From: Thelonectria olida
Taxonomy: Eukaryota > Ascomycota > Sordariomycetes > Hypocreales > Nectriaceae
Assembly (NCBI GenBank): GCA_020736575.1
Contig: JAGPYM010000005.1
Coordinates: 806,001-870,000 of the forward strand
Length of the DNA: 64,000 nucleotides
Direction of reading: 5' to 3'
In this document: positions 33,241-45,563 of the stretch, in pieces
Layout of the letters: every line of letters starts with the position of its first letter
How positions within the stretch are numbered: the stretch's first letter is position 1
Translations under genes and position numbers: made by a program
The notes under the pieces: generated by a model
Told to the model about the DNA's origin: nothing
What the model saw: the letters and a program-made list of their open reading frames with translations, nothing else
The model's database searches: none

Positions 33241-36200
33241 GAATAGAAATTAGCCGACAAACTGGGGCAAAGATTGGGGCAAAATTGGGATAAAAAGCCC
33301 ATGCAGGAGGGTAACGGGGACCATTCAAGCAGCGCCAGCGCAGAGCAGAATTCCCGTTTGGACTCGAGTGAGCGATGCTCATCCAGTCGCATGGCCGTAC
33401 TCACGGCTGGGCTGCAACTCGGTCGATGGCAAAATGCCCACATTTCGAGCCCTCAGCTGCCAACCAACGACGCCCAACCGCCCGTCGGTGCCACTTCCAG
33501 GGGACCCCCTTCCCCCTACAGAAGGGGAAAGCGCGTTCAGAGGGTCGCTAACTGGCTGGGGCCCCTTCCTGACCTTCTCAAACACGGATGCTGCAGTTGC
33601 AGCGTTTAGGCGGCTGCACCATTTCCATTGGCTCTTGGCCTTTGACACATGAAACCGCCTCTGGACTGCTTCAGACGGGCCTCTTGTCCAATCACCGTTT
33701 ATTTTATCGCTCTACACGATGAGGTGGTTTGTTTGACGCTTGTCGACGGAGGCTGTGCTGGCCGGTTCTCACGGTCGATGAACCATTGCGCGGACGTATC
33801 ATGGATCCATCCATCCATATCCAAGCAGCCCAACATTTTAGGGCAGGATGGATGGATGGATGGATGCCCAGCAGCCATGCAATTATCGGACGAGACCCGA
33901 CCAAGAAACAAAACAACAAGAGACAAGCATACTCTGTAGACTACAGCCGGGGTTCCGATACAGCACGGAGCACTCTGCAATGTCTGCATCTGCTGCTTGC
34001 TGCTTCTATTCCTGCACGTAGCCGCTCGTTTCATTCTTTTTTTACTCTATACCGTACCTATCTCAAGACGGATGCATATCGACCAGGTTTGCTCCATTAT
34101 ACATGTCTCCCCAGCTTGATAATGAGAGAATTTTAGCATAAGCCCGCACAGAGCAGCGGCTTTGCAGCATGAAAAAGGATTTGTTTCTGCCTGTTTGAGC
34201 TTCCGACCTGGTCTTTGCTCTTGTCCAACGCTTAAAGTGTTCATTAATCGATCACATCTCATCTCAATCTACTCGACACGGTTTCTTCTGGACTGCAATC
34301 AATCATTTCAAAGTGGCCATGTCCTACCCTGTTCCCTTTTATTTCGCCTGCCCGTCTAACCGCAAGTAATGGGCGCACACAACGAGTCCGCGCTGTCCAC
34401 GACATGTTGCAGGCCACTCAATCTTGCATGCGCACCGCGTTACGCAGGGGTGAACTGATGGCAGCAGCGGAAAAACTCATCAAAAAACATACGCACATGC
34501 GCAAGAGTCAGCACCTTACGTGACGGCGCGCGGAGGCTAAAAAGAAGGCCGGCAGCTAATCAATCATGCAAGGAGAAGATGCGAATCACTCACAAAGGGG
34601 GAAAAGAAGCAAAGTAGGGCCGAGAACGGGCATGATAAAAAAGCAATGACCCCGTACGAAATACATTCATCAACAAGACGTGCCTGTCTCACGAACTTCG
34701 AATGGCTGATGAGGTGCGACTCTCACAATCAGCTTCGCCTTCTTTGGCTGCTTGCTAATTGCTCTGTACCTGAGACTATCGTCCACCTACTCGCTGGCTG
34801 GCTGTCAATACTTTGTATCCATGGCAGCTAGTCATGTACTTCGTATCATGCGTCACAACGAGGTGAGCAGCCATCTCCAATGTGTGATTCCCACTTGGAA
34901 ATTGCCTATCGAATTCGTCACATCCACTCCCAAGACGTGTACACCTCGTTTGATGGGCCATTGGAGCTTCCCATGTTTGCTCGCTTGATTGATTGATGGA
35001 TTGATAGAGACAGACGGGACGACTCCATTTGAAAGCGGGTTCACAGACGGACGCCTCCCGATTCGTAGGTTCCGCAAACACCATGGATGACAATTCATCT
35101 GCATCCCGTCCCCATCCCCAGAGTCCGGGCTTCAGCCAGCCATCTTTTTAACGCAAGCCACAAACACCCAGTTTCGGCTCTATCCAGTGAGGCTACGGGT
35201 TTCGTCTGGCCTTGGGATAATCATCCCCTGTGCTCCCTCCTGGCAAGCCACACTTCAATACTCTCTGACAAATACCGTGCCTGCGTACCTTGCAGCAGCT
35301 TAGAAGGAAACCTTTGTGGCGTGACGGCCTCCAGACACTGTCTCCGGGACCGCCCCGAAACCGTGAGGGCTGGAGCCTTTTTCTGACTTGCACACGGAGA
35401 CGTTATGAGTTAGCTAGCTGGCTAGCAGCTCTAAAGCGAAAGGATCTGGGCGTATGCGCGTCCCCCGATCACATTCCAGCGAGCAAGAACGCCAAAAACC
35501 CAAGACAGTGGTTGTCTCGACGCGGGCAAGGCGCCATGGTTACATCATTGAAGCCGGATGCGGGTTGTTGAGTTACAGTGCCAACAAGCGAGCCATCCGG
35601 TTGGGAGAAGAACGAGAAATTGATGTTGCAGGGCTGTAGCCTTCCTTGGCCATCCGCTCCAGACGATGAACTCTTGCGCCTTTGGGACGAGCTTATCTCG
35701 AGCTGTCTTTGGTTTTGCCAAGATATAGACTATCGTCCATCACACACAGTTTGGACAGGCTGGGATCAACTCTTTTGACTTCTCGAGCCAGGGCCAGACT
35801 TGCCAGGGTGCCCAAGTCCAACTGTCCAACAAGGGGGTGACCTGTAGTGCGCTGGTGGCTTGTGCTAACGAGCCGACGACCCTGTCCTGAGGCCTGACAA
35901 GGCATCGATTGGTGATCTATCAATTACGATCCCCGGCGATGAGTGCTGCAGGTCATTTCGTCCAGTGAAACTCGGCCGGAAGACATGATGTGTGTTTTGA
36001 AGTTGCTGGTGCGGCGTCTAGACTCGTCTCGCCTCTGTCAATCAATTCTCGAGGCAGCACTCGGCGCACGCAGACTTACAAAACCCAACCTGGAACTGTC
36101 AGATACGTGCTGTAACTTATCCGCAGATCCCTGGCCAATGTGTGGAATTTGATCATAGGTATCTTGATGTTTGTTTGGGCTTGGGCCCCACCACCCATTT

Positions 36201-39200
36201 ATGAGCCATGGTCCGGATACAGGGCTCACCGTAAAACACAACGTTTTCTTCTTTTGCCACTCCGTCAACACGAGCATGCTCAATGCTAGGCCAAGTTTTC
36301 TGCCGACCTCCTGAACATCATGGCCGGAAATGCACCCAATTGTCTCAGTTCCCTGCAGCCCTCAACAAGACAATAGATACGTATTGTACGTACCCTTATC
36401 CTCGGTAGGGGAGGAGAAGAGAAAAAGAAAAGCCTCTTGCCCCTGCACAAGACATCCAGTTAAAAAACGCCACTAGCAACTTCGGGAGCAGCCCGTTTGA
36501 GGAATGAGGGGGACAGCTGGCTCTGGGAAGGGGGGAGGGGTCATGATGGTGGTGGTGGTGGTGTGTGAGGAGGAGTTGGAATGCAACACTGAATGGATTC
36601 GAAGAACAGGGACATGACTTGGCCAAAGGTCAATTTTTCCCTGTTTGGTGAGAATTTGAAAACTCTTCATCCGAACGAGAAGAAGAAATTTCGGTACACG
36701 ATGGTCCCTTGTACTACGGTCCAATATGCAAACGACGTTTCGATCAAATGGTTGACATCTGCATCGCGAGTCCATCCGCCTTCTCTTCGATTCGACTCGA
36801 AAACACCTCTCCACAAATGGCTGGCCACCAGAGGACTTGACAGTGTTGACACCATCTTTTCCCACCGCATCGCCGGGCAGCCAATGGCGGATCTCAGGCA
36901 ATCCAGCGGAGCCGCGGGATGGTGTAGGGCTCGACTCTAGCCTTCTCTTGGTCCGACTCTGTGCGATCCAACCGACCCGCTCTGGTTCTGCCAAAGCCCA
37001 GACGCCTTGAGGCCTTGGTGCTCCGTGCCGGCGAAGGGAGGAGGAGTCGCCGTGTCCGTCGGGCGAGCCACGGCCCACGGGAGCCCGCCGGCACCCAGAA
37101 CCAGGCTTCAGGTTTTTATCGGGTTGACTGTCGAGAGAATATTTGCATCAAATGTCCTGACACCTGACCGACTGACCGACTATCTGCCCTTATACCTACT
37201 GCAGTCCATGCCTACTTGGAGGGATCAAGTTAGATGAGCTTGTACACACGTGGCTGCATTTTAGTAGGTGACTCCAACTCCAAAACCTCTCATGATGGTC
37301 GCCGACGAGAAACATCGGTCGATGGTTTTCATCGGATGGTCCAGACATGCGCACTTCTAGCCCTCACCGCCCCCCAGGCCTAGAACTCAACCTCCTCGCA
37401 CTCTGATGCCCCAAAACTACCCAAACAGGGTGGTGTCATCGACGATCGATCAACCACTCACTGAGAGCCATGTCCACGACCCTCAAGTCCCTACCTACAT
37501 GACCGACTGCGGGACGGATCCATCCTTCCTAACCTCTTACCGAAGTTGATATCCAACTCAGCGCGCATCCGTCCCCGTCCCGTCCCATCAACTCAACTCA
37601 ACTCAAACCCCCCCTTAACCCCTGACCCCTGAGCCTACGCCCGCTGTCCACCGCAAGCAAACATAACGAATTAAATATTTTCAAAAGGGATCAAGAGTTC
37701 GTATTCAACATCGATAACCCGTACCGGCCTCCTCTAATCAGGTAAACCCGCACCCCCCAGCTTCCCAACGTGGTGGCTCGACCGCCCATCAGCATTGGAA
37801 TACGGCCCTCCCCGCAAAACCATTGGCCAGCCCCGCCTCTGCCCAAGAGCGACCACGCGGCTTGACAGACAGGGGTCATCCCGGAGCATCCCTGCCAGGC
37901 CTCGGAGCAGACAGGGCTCTTGCAACCTGGTCCCCAAAAAATTGTTTCCCAATAGAGACCAAGGCGAACAAAAAGACCAAGGCAAGCAGGAAGCAAGGGT
38001 TCAAGGTTCAAGGTGCAAAGCCACAATCTTGACAAAGATCAGATGAAAGACAACGAACGTGAGAGAAGGAAGGGAAGGCGGCATCGGCGTTGCATAACCT
38101 CCGTGCCTCGGCATGAAATCCTTGGCGTTGAGGTTTTGTACGCAGACACGTTGTGGCTGAGGAAACCCACGGAAACGCCACCCCAGATGTGGCTAGTAGA
38201 TACGTAGGCCAGCAGCACGGGCAGCAACCTGCGCAGTGGCAACAGCCGCGCGGACCGATGACGAACTGCCGTCGACGAAAGCCTCAAACCAAGGCAAGAA
38301 ATTCTCCGTCTCTGCTAATTACGAAGGCATGTAGAAAGTATGCTGAAAATATCTGCAAACAAACCACGAATACGACCGACCGCATGAAGTCGAACCGCGT
38401 ATGCAAGAAAGCAAGGCAGCCATTGCATCATCGCTCTCGTCCTCATCGTGGCTTTTCGAGACCCCCTTCAAACTACTCCCGCCTCTCACAAGTTTTTCAG
38501 ACCGCCCGTTGTAACCAAAAGGCCGACAATGAATAATAATGAGGCAGACTTTTTAGCGTCTCGGGGCCTCAACAAGTCACCGCTTCTTGCAAACAAGAAG
38601 ATGATACGATGGAGACACAGTTTCCTCCACCAACGCCAATGGACGATGCGCTACTGGTAAGGCTACGGCAACTTTGACACCCTTTGGCAACCTCTCAACA
38701 AGTCAAGTCGTTCGGACCTGTCATCGTCCACGAGACGATGTGTTTCATGGCGTGCGATTTGCCTCCAACTGCGGCCTCGCCATTCGCCCAATTCGCAAGT
38801 CCCAAACCAGCCCGTCAGGGGTCCGTTCGAAGGGTCGTGCTAAGCCCCAAGCAGCCCAAGGGCCATCGAAATACCGGGAAACACCAAGGATTTTTTAAGG
38901 CTAACGGGTCGGTATCGCTGCCGGGGGTTGGCTGATCAGGGACCTCCTCCTCTCTCGGGGGTTCCAGTTGCGTTGCAGATCTCCACGAAGCGAAGGAAAA
39001 GAGGCCAACCAGGTCAAGTGACCTACCATATCGCCGACCGGACCTTCATGACCGCTATCACCAGCCACACCGCCGCAGCGCAACATATCAAATGGCCTAG
39101 TCAGCTCTTGTGCTGCGGGGAATGCCAAGTGTCCTCCATGACCTTCTCCGTAAAAGCATGCATGCATGCATAATCTGGACTTTGGATGGCTTCAACAGAT

Positions 39201-40787
39201 ACGACAAAAGGGGGCGTGTAAATTGTCACTTGTGGGGGAGGCGGGAGCCCTCCGTCGACCAAGTAACGGAGACACGGATCCATCCATCTTTGCCTCATGA
39301 CCAGGCCCGCGTGCTCAAATCGTGCGGGGAAAAGGCCACTTCTCGATTGATCAGATCGAAGACGAGTCTCGACACTACTGCGATACCGGTACGGAAGAGG
39401 AAGGAAGATCTTGTGTGACTCTTCGGATCTGACTGCAGCAGAGGATGTACAGCTGCTTATTCGTTGTTCTACCAATGGACGGATGGATTTTGCTTGTGAC
39501 AATACGAGCACAGCCTTCCAGTCGCAGCTGTCTCAATTTGAGTGCTGACTTGAGATGACTGTCACTATCCCAAAACTGCACATTTATTCGAGATCACATT
39601 GTTGCTGGCAATGCTGCATTTCGATAAATCTTGATTCATTCTCACAACAGACTGCCCAGGCCGTCCCTTCCTTCCCTCTCGGACCTCCCGCCGGCTGCCT
39701 CCGGCCCCACTCCGCGGCCTCGTCTCCTCGGGGCACGCCGAGAGAGGAACTCCAAACCACCAAGTTGTCCTTGGTTGCACCGCCGCACCGACAAAGCGCA
39801 CCTTGAAACAACATTCAACGTCCGGTTGACCAGTCCGGTGCATGCAGAGACCCTGCCAGACCCTACGTTTCAGAAGCGCTGGCATCTTTCAGCTCACAAC
39901 GTTATGCACGATCGATCCGGTTCGAACCAAAAGCCCGATGCGCCTGGCGCTGTCTATTTTGGCGAACGCGCGCTTATTAAGTCAACCGACCAGCAGGTTA
40001 GTGAGTCTTCAGCGACAATTCTCGACCTTGGGCTCCCTCCCAGGCTCACCATTCCAACTAATCCAAGCGCCAAAGCTGCAAGTCATGAATAATCCGAATG
40101 ACGTTTCATCAATACTACGAAAAGAAAAGAAAAGCACATCTAAAAGCGATACATCTGAAAGGTACCCGCCAAGTCCTCTATCTCACCGTGGGCGCTTAAG
40201 TAAACAAACATGCACCCACCCTAGAGCACAAGCGCCGCGTTTCAGCATGCAACCCCCTCCTGATCTGACGTGCACATCGAGGCGGCTACATGATTGCCGC
40301 CGTTCGAACAAGAATAGAACACCGAGGGAAGAACTGTCAATGAAACCATGCATTGCTAACCCAGTCGACATGTCGCATGTCAGGTAGATGAACGTCTAAC
40401 GGGCGGTTATGGCAAACAGCTCCACAACATGCTCGACATGTTCAAAAGAGCGGCTAAGTGCTCCCAATATAGCATCAAAAATGGATTCATATATTACCTA
40501 GACGCCCGTATTAGCCGTCTTTCATACCGCTTGTTTAACGATTACGCTCCTAGACCTTCTCGGGGGCATTTATGCAAGAGACCATCTCGAGCTCAAACAC
40601 GGCTGGGCATCTCGAGACGAAGAGTATAGGAAAAGATTCGCCGGATAGAGACCCATGCTCTTTGTTTAGCTTTGGATCGGCACGTATCTTTAGCCTGACC
40701 AGTTGCCATCACTGGCTCAGTGAAGCAAGTGACAATCATCCTCTCATCGCAGTGCGTTCATAAATGCTTCCACCTCGACCTTCAAGC
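33241..40787. other. gene-poor block, nothing coding recognised (7.5 kb)
   Basis: ORFs of up to about 200 codons occur on both strands but are Arg/Ser/Pro-rich, overlap one another and show no domain. Base composition looks ordinary (no obvious AT-rich, RIP-like tract). Contents noted: a GGAT repeat with an upstream inverted partner (33805-33865), a copy of ATGTACTTCGTA at 34834-34845, and a GT-rich patch near 36548 (GGTGGTGGTGGTGG). Confidence 0.55.
33805..33865. repeat. inverted repeat of ATCC / GGAT tetranucleotides
   Basis: ATCCATCCATCCAT at 33805-33818 is the exact reverse complement of ATGGATGGATGGAT at 33848-33861, inside a (GGAT)5 tract at 33846-33865. The 14-base arms are separated by 29 bases, so the region can form a hairpin or cruciform. 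Confidence 0.75.
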
Positions 40788-40906
40788 ACATACGACCACA
40801 GCCCTTAGAAAATACTGGATCCCGTCTGCTCTCCGAGCGTCAAACTGAGGAGCGCTTGAGTAGTAGTTGGGTCGGTGACGACCAGCGAATGCCAGGTGTT
40901 GTATGT
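40788..40906 (+). rRNA. 5S ribosomal RNA (dispersed copy)
   Basis: A 119-base segment has the layout of fungal 5S rRNA: ACATACGACC at the 5' end, GGATCCCGTCTGCTCTCC at loop B/helix III, AGTAGTAGTTGGGT and GACCAGCGAAT in the 3' half, and GTTGTATGT at the 3' end. Helix I pairs ACATACGAC with GTTGTATGT over nine bases. Helix II pairs GCCCTTAG with CTGAGGAGC around a bulged A. Helix V is GGTCG-GTGA-CGACC, where the usual fungal form, as I recall it, is GGTGG-GTGA-CCACC: both sides have changed together. This suggests a working isotype, not a decayed copy. Dispersed 5S genes are usual in filamentous ascomycetes. A T-rich terminator follows directly. Confidence 0.9.
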
Positions 40907-40914
40907 TTCTTTTT
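40906..40914 (+). terminator. RNA polymerase III terminator of the 5S gene
   Basis: TTTCTTTTT directly follows the mature 3' end of the 5S rRNA, as expected for Pol III termination. Confidence 0.75.
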
Positions 40915-42068
40915 GGACTTTTTGGGGGTTACTTGTTCAGTGATATTTATTGCTCCAGTCGAATGCTACTCTCGGGTCATTGTTGATGACCTCACGCTAC
41001 CTACCCAGCCAGAGGATCCAGATCGTATGCCCATCGTCTACTCGGTACATAATTACATTGAACCAAACAAAAGAGAATGACCCCAATCCTGGAAAAGGCA
41101 ATGCCCGTCCAGCTTCCTCTCCTCAGTCAGCCGTCCCCAATCCTGTCGTCCTGCCCGCCGTCATATTTGTACTGATGTTGGTGGTATTTTCGTTATTCTG
41201 CAACGCCATTCTGACCCCTAGCCATTAAGTCAACCTCGTGATGTCCAGTTTGGGTGTTTTCAGCCAAGCAGTGGTATCTCAGAATGGTAGTGTTGGTGAT
41301 ACGGCACGGGGACCACGTCCAAGTAATAAGAGCAAAGGAAACGAAAGAGAAAAGTACAGCAAAAGTAATAAGATTGTTACGTTTCAGAGAAGACATCTGG
41401 ACTTCGATGTTGCTGAAGACATCAACTGTCCCTTTTTGGGGTCTTTGTTCTGAAGCCATCTCGGATAGCACTGGGAACCACCTTGTCTTAGCCGAAATCC
41501 AGCGAATTCATGCGTACCCCAAATGAAGATCCAGAGAACACTTTCTCTCCCAGCAGCTCATCAGCTAGGTGTGTGGAAGTTTTTGCATGGACGCTCCAGA
41601 GGCGGTCTCAGAGCCTATGATTGACGAAGCTCAAAACCACCAGAAAGAACGTCGTTGAGTTCAAGTCTATTGGAAAGGAAGAAAGGAGGGCGAGCGGGAG
41701 CAGGGAAACCACTGAAACCACCGAGACCATGACTGAGAGTAAGGAGTCGAATTAGTCCCACCAAAACAGTGTCCTTATTAAGAGGCTCACCACAAGGAGG
41801 CCAACCAGGACCGGGAACGGTGTCATCAAGTGCAGAGTCAGCTGGAGCATGATTGACAACTTAGCTCGGCAAGACTGACAGCAAAGAAATGAAGAGAAAG
41901 ACGTTCGGACCATGATAGCCATAGACTCTACATAGGAGGTAAATTGGGAGGATAGAAAGGGAGGGCAGAAGTGTGAGGTCCATAGTCGGGAAGGTGATGC
42001 GAAAGAAGGTCGAGGGATGGCAGGGCTGTAGAAGATCGACGCCGACTAGGCCTTGGACCATTACCACT
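40915..42068. other. 3' flank of the CDK1 gene, no gene recognised
   Basis: Small ORFs on both strands around 41.0-41.5 kb each include a hydrophobic stretch, but they overlap antisense and have no recognisable family. The stretch up to 42068 probably contains the CDK1 3' UTR. Confidence 0.5.
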
Positions 42069-43239
42069 CTAGTGATAGTATCCATTCGCACGGCCTGTTG
42101 CCGCCTGCTGCTCTGCAAGATAGTCCTCGAAGTATGGATGGTTGCAAGCTGCCTTGGCCGAGATTCGCCCTGCCGGGTCGTAGACAAGCATGCTCTCTAG
42201 GAGGTGGAGACCCTGATCATCGAGGTTGTGACAGAGGGGAGCCTGCGCGTCACGTATCCACTTAGGAAATGATGACTTGAAATCAGGATACGTTGTGACA
42301 CCTGGCCAAACTTCGTCTGAGGGAGTTCCGAGCGTTCTAGGTAATGTTAGTGGCGGTTGTAACAGGTATGTGAAAATGCGAGGGAGAACTCACCGGAAGA
42401 TCCTGAAGATTTCGTCAATCTCCGAGTCACCGGGGAAGAGAGGCTTTCGGGTACACATCTCAGCAAAGATGCAGCCCACCGACCACATGTCCACGCCAGT
42501 CGAATACTGTCTTCCACCCAGTAGAATCTCAGGGCTTCGATACCACAAGGTCACGACCTCGTGGGTGTATGTGCGCAGAGGAACGCCAAAGGCGCGGGCG
42601 AGACCGAAATCAGCCAGCTTGAGATTACCGTCCTTGTCGATTAGCAAGTTCTGGGGCTTGAGATCGCGATGGAGGACACGGTGGGCGTGACAGTACTTGA
42701 CGCCCTCGCAGAGCTGCATCATGAACTTGCGTACGACCATGTCTCCCATTCCGAGCTGCGCCAAGTGCAACGATGAGCCCTCGGGAAGGGCCTTGCCACG
42801 ACCGCCATCGCTGACGGGAAGCGATTCCATGTACTTCTTCAGATCAAGATCCAGGAACTCGAAGACGAGATAAAGTTTGTGACCGTCGGCGTGGACAATG
42901 TTGAAAAGGCGGACGATGTTGGGGTCTTTCATCTCCTTGAGGAGAGAGATCTCGCGGATGGCCGTGCTGGGAACACCTTCATCCTCAGCCTCGAGTCGGA
43001 TCTTCTTGAGGGCGACGATGCGGCCATGATTGTTCAAGTCTCGTGCTTTATAGACAACTCCATAGGTGCCTATGGTTTGGAAGAAATATATCAGCACAAG
43101 CGCCCGGTAGAGAGGTAGATGTCAGGGCTTGGAGAATATAGAGAGTGCGAGCAACTCGGGCGCGCCAGTAGCATGGCTCAGGTCTGATGGAGCGCAACTC
43201 ACCTTCACCAATCTTTTCCAGCTTTTGATAGTTATCCAT
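42069..43239 (-). CDS. cdc2: cyclin-dependent kinase 1 (Cdc2/Cdc28)
   Basis: Exons 43239-43203, 43069-42394 and 42336-42069 (introns of 133 and 57 bases) give 326 residues. The first intron interrupts the glycine-rich loop after [12 protein letters not shown]; splicing restores [12 protein letters not shown], including the Thr/Tyr pair targeted by Wee1-type kinases. The cyclin-binding helix is exactly PSTAIRE ([16 protein letters not shown]). Further kinase motifs are [20 protein letters not shown], the activation-loop Thr in [11 protein letters not shown], and [12 protein letters not shown]. The last exon gives [26 protein letters not shown] and ends in [20 protein letters not shown] together with the sequence around it marks the mitotic CDK, not the Pho85 type. 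Compared with yeast there is a Gly-rich insert ([14 protein letters not shown]) after KKYMESLP. Confidence 0.97.
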
Positions 43240-44394
43240 GATTGAAGTGGACGGAGAGTTTACGGAAGTGTGAGGGTAGGACGATTCCTCAATGCACGAC
43301 GAGGAGGATCCGTATCGTCAAGGCCGTCGTCAGGTCGTCAGGATCGGGATGGCCACAGATTCGTTGTCGTCGTGGAAGAAGCTGGTCTTGGTCGTCGTCA
43401 CAAAGTTCGGAGTTCAATGTGGGGGGGGATTGACGTGGGATCGGTCAGCAAGGGGACCTCGAAACAAGGGCGGGGTTTCGAGACGTGGCGGGCGGAGAAA
43501 AAAAGAGTTGAGTGAAGAGACGCGAGAGGAAGGCGTCGCAGGGCAGGTCAAAGGGAGTTTCCCATGAGTCGCTGCGCAGTTGGAAGAAAGTATGTGCGTG
43601 TGTGTGATGCCGTAAGGTCGAAATTGTGGGATGCTGTGGTTACGATGATAGTGACGAGCAAAAGAGAGGAAATACTATTATTGTTGTTTGTGTGTTTACT
43701 CCGTGCTACTTTGGGCGGGCAACCTTTTCCTGCCAGGGCAGCAGTCTTTGTTCAGGTGGTACCAGCTGAGGAAGGTGCTAAGCCATTGCCTGTTATCTGT
43801 AACAAAGGCAAGCAGCCACTGTAAGCCCAACAACAGCCCGCTAATAAGGTAATTACAGAGCTGGCGAATCGTCTGGCGTACCTGCCCTAGCACGATTTTA
43901 GACACGACGCGTTTTGGGAACGAAGACGCGCCAACAAAAATCCATTGGTTGGCGATTTCGGCGAGGTACGAAATACAGGCTTCGAAGATCAATAATTCAT
44001 AAAAAGAATGCACCTGGTTCTTGTCATTCTGATCCGAAAAACAAGAATGATGGTCTAAAGAACACAGGGAAACGGCATATGATGCTGAGATGCATTAAGA
44101 TCATGCATGTACTTCGTAGGAGATCCAATCGAAGGACTTGATTGATATGACCAGCAAAAAGTAAACATTCACGAATTTGGGACCCTTCCACACGGCAACG
44201 GCATCACACAGCCTCACCTCAGCAACCCCAACTGAACCAACTACACACACAAGCAGTTAATTTGTCGCCAAATACCTAGAAACCCGTGATTAAAAAAGAA
44301 GGAGAAAAAAAAAATAGCATTCATAGAGATTACATCAAGAAGTTATCAGAAGAGGAAAAAAAGAAACTCCTCTGAGAGAAGTGGCAATTTCAGC
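43240..44394. other. promoter region of CDK1; no gene seen
   Basis: GA-rich on the plus strand near 43.4-43.55 kb, hence CT-rich upstream of the kinase start. Another copy of the recurrent ATGTACTTCGTA word is at 44107-44118. A short A-run before the tRNA is listed separately. Confidence 0.5.
44356..44362 (-). terminator. possible Pol III terminator of tRNA-Ser
   Basis: Seven T residues on the minus strand, 33 bases beyond the mature 3' end of the tRNA. It is the first run of four or more T. Confidence 0.5.
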
Positions 44395-44476
44395 CGACGT
44401 GGGCCTGATTCGAACAGACGCCTCCGAGGAGATATGATTTCTAGTCATACGCATTAGACCACTCTGCCACCACGCC
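44395..44476 (-). tRNA. tRNA-Ser (anticodon AGA)
   Basis: An 82-base minus-strand segment folds as a class II tRNA. Acceptor stem GGCGTGG/CCACGTC is seven pairs with one G-U, with discriminator G as in tRNA-Ser. The D arm is GCAGAGTGGTCTAATGC. The anticodon arm is TATGA-CTAGAAA-TCATA, giving anticodon AGA. The long variable arm CTCC-TCG-GAGG is typical of serine and leucine tRNAs. The T arm is GTCTG-TTCGAAT-CAGGC. No intron. CCA is not encoded, as usual in eukaryotes. Confidence 0.95.
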
Positions 44477-45288
44477 TAGTGACTTGGTTATTGGAAAACG
44501 TGATCAACACGTGCATCAAGTACCTCCCACTTGCTCGCTCAACATCTTCCACAAACGAGCAGACCTCAACACCACCGCAACCGATTGATAGAGTGCTGAT
44601 GGCCGGCCCGGAGAACCCTCTTCATTATTTCTGACTGTAGAACTATATTCCATATATTTAACCACTAACTCTCAGCACGCTTGCCACAAATCTCTATTCG
44701 TTGCGACTGCACGCTTACCCCCCTATCAGGTAGAGACAAAATTTGTAGTCTATTAGCCATCACGTATAGCCTGAGCCTTTCTTGAATTCTGGGCTGTATT
44801 AGCTGATGTTCCGCCGTAAGGTTCCCCTCAAGATGCGCGGAACTGCGAGAAGGGATTCAAATGTCCTGGGCCGAACCTACAAGGACGGGACATCAAGTGG
44901 GAATGTCTGGCAGACTTTCTGTACATCTGCCCTAACTCTCCCAAGGCTCAGAAGTGCGGCGTCCCATTCGATTTCAAAGGAAAAGATTACCAAAGTCCAG
45001 CCGTGTTGCTCTATAAGCACCCCGTTCCCATTATTGAGACGTCTCAATTGCTGAATGAGTCGCCTACGATATGTACTGAATTTTTGCAATCCAATCGACA
45101 CGGTCGGAGAAAGAGGCCTCGAAGATGCTGGTTTTTTTTTTAATTCGTATGAGAAGCATCAAATGTGAAATTCTTTAATCCGTTTGCTGTGCATACGAAT
45201 GAAACTTGAAAACTTGAAACTTCTCACACAGCAGTCACCACACCACCTATTCTCAACAGTCAATTGGCACCCATCTCCGCACGCATTG

Positions 45289-45346
<58 letters not shown>

Positions 45347-45563
45347 GCACAGTCATCACCTGAAAGAATTGCCGGCATTTCCCATTCGTATGTGACATTA
45401 ATACCACCTCCAGGCTGCACGAAACCCTGTAACTATCCCTCATCCCCCTGTGCCACCATGGCGGCACAGCCCGATATCATACGACTTGGCTAATAGGCAC
45501 GAAAACAACCACTCAACACCACCCAGTTTCTAATCATGGCAACAGAACTTGGAAACAACAGGA
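44477..45563. other. intergenic between tRNA-Ser and the IMPACT-family gene
   Basis: No gene recognised; only ORFs below about 105 codons. It contains a long AC dinucleotide microsatellite. The right part is the 3' flank of the IMPACT-family gene. Confidence 0.6.
45292..45344 (+). repeat. (AC)n dinucleotide microsatellite
   Basis: A perfect 53-base AC repeat, about 26 units, in non-coding sequence. It is the longest simple repeat in the window and likely to vary in length between strains. Confidence 0.97.

Noticed and set aside
36473..37078. 201-codon minus-strand ORF
   Set aside because: Its C-terminal part is simple His/Thr repeat (GGTGGT tract) and the rest shows no family resemblance.
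39917..39926. GGTTCGAACC near 39.9 kb as a tRNA T arm
   Set aside because: The flanking bases (CGATCC and AAAAGC) do not pair and no acceptor or anticodon stem is present; a ten-base palindrome alone is not evidence of a tRNA.
40856..41228. Short ORFs starting in or just after the 5S rRNA gene, one with a hydrophobic end
   Set aside because: The first begins inside the 5S gene; the second is short, overlaps an antisense ORF and has no recognised family.
31266..42068. RIP-degraded transposon block
   Set aside because: Composition looks ordinary, no reverse transcriptase, integrase or transposase fragments and no terminal repeats were recognised.
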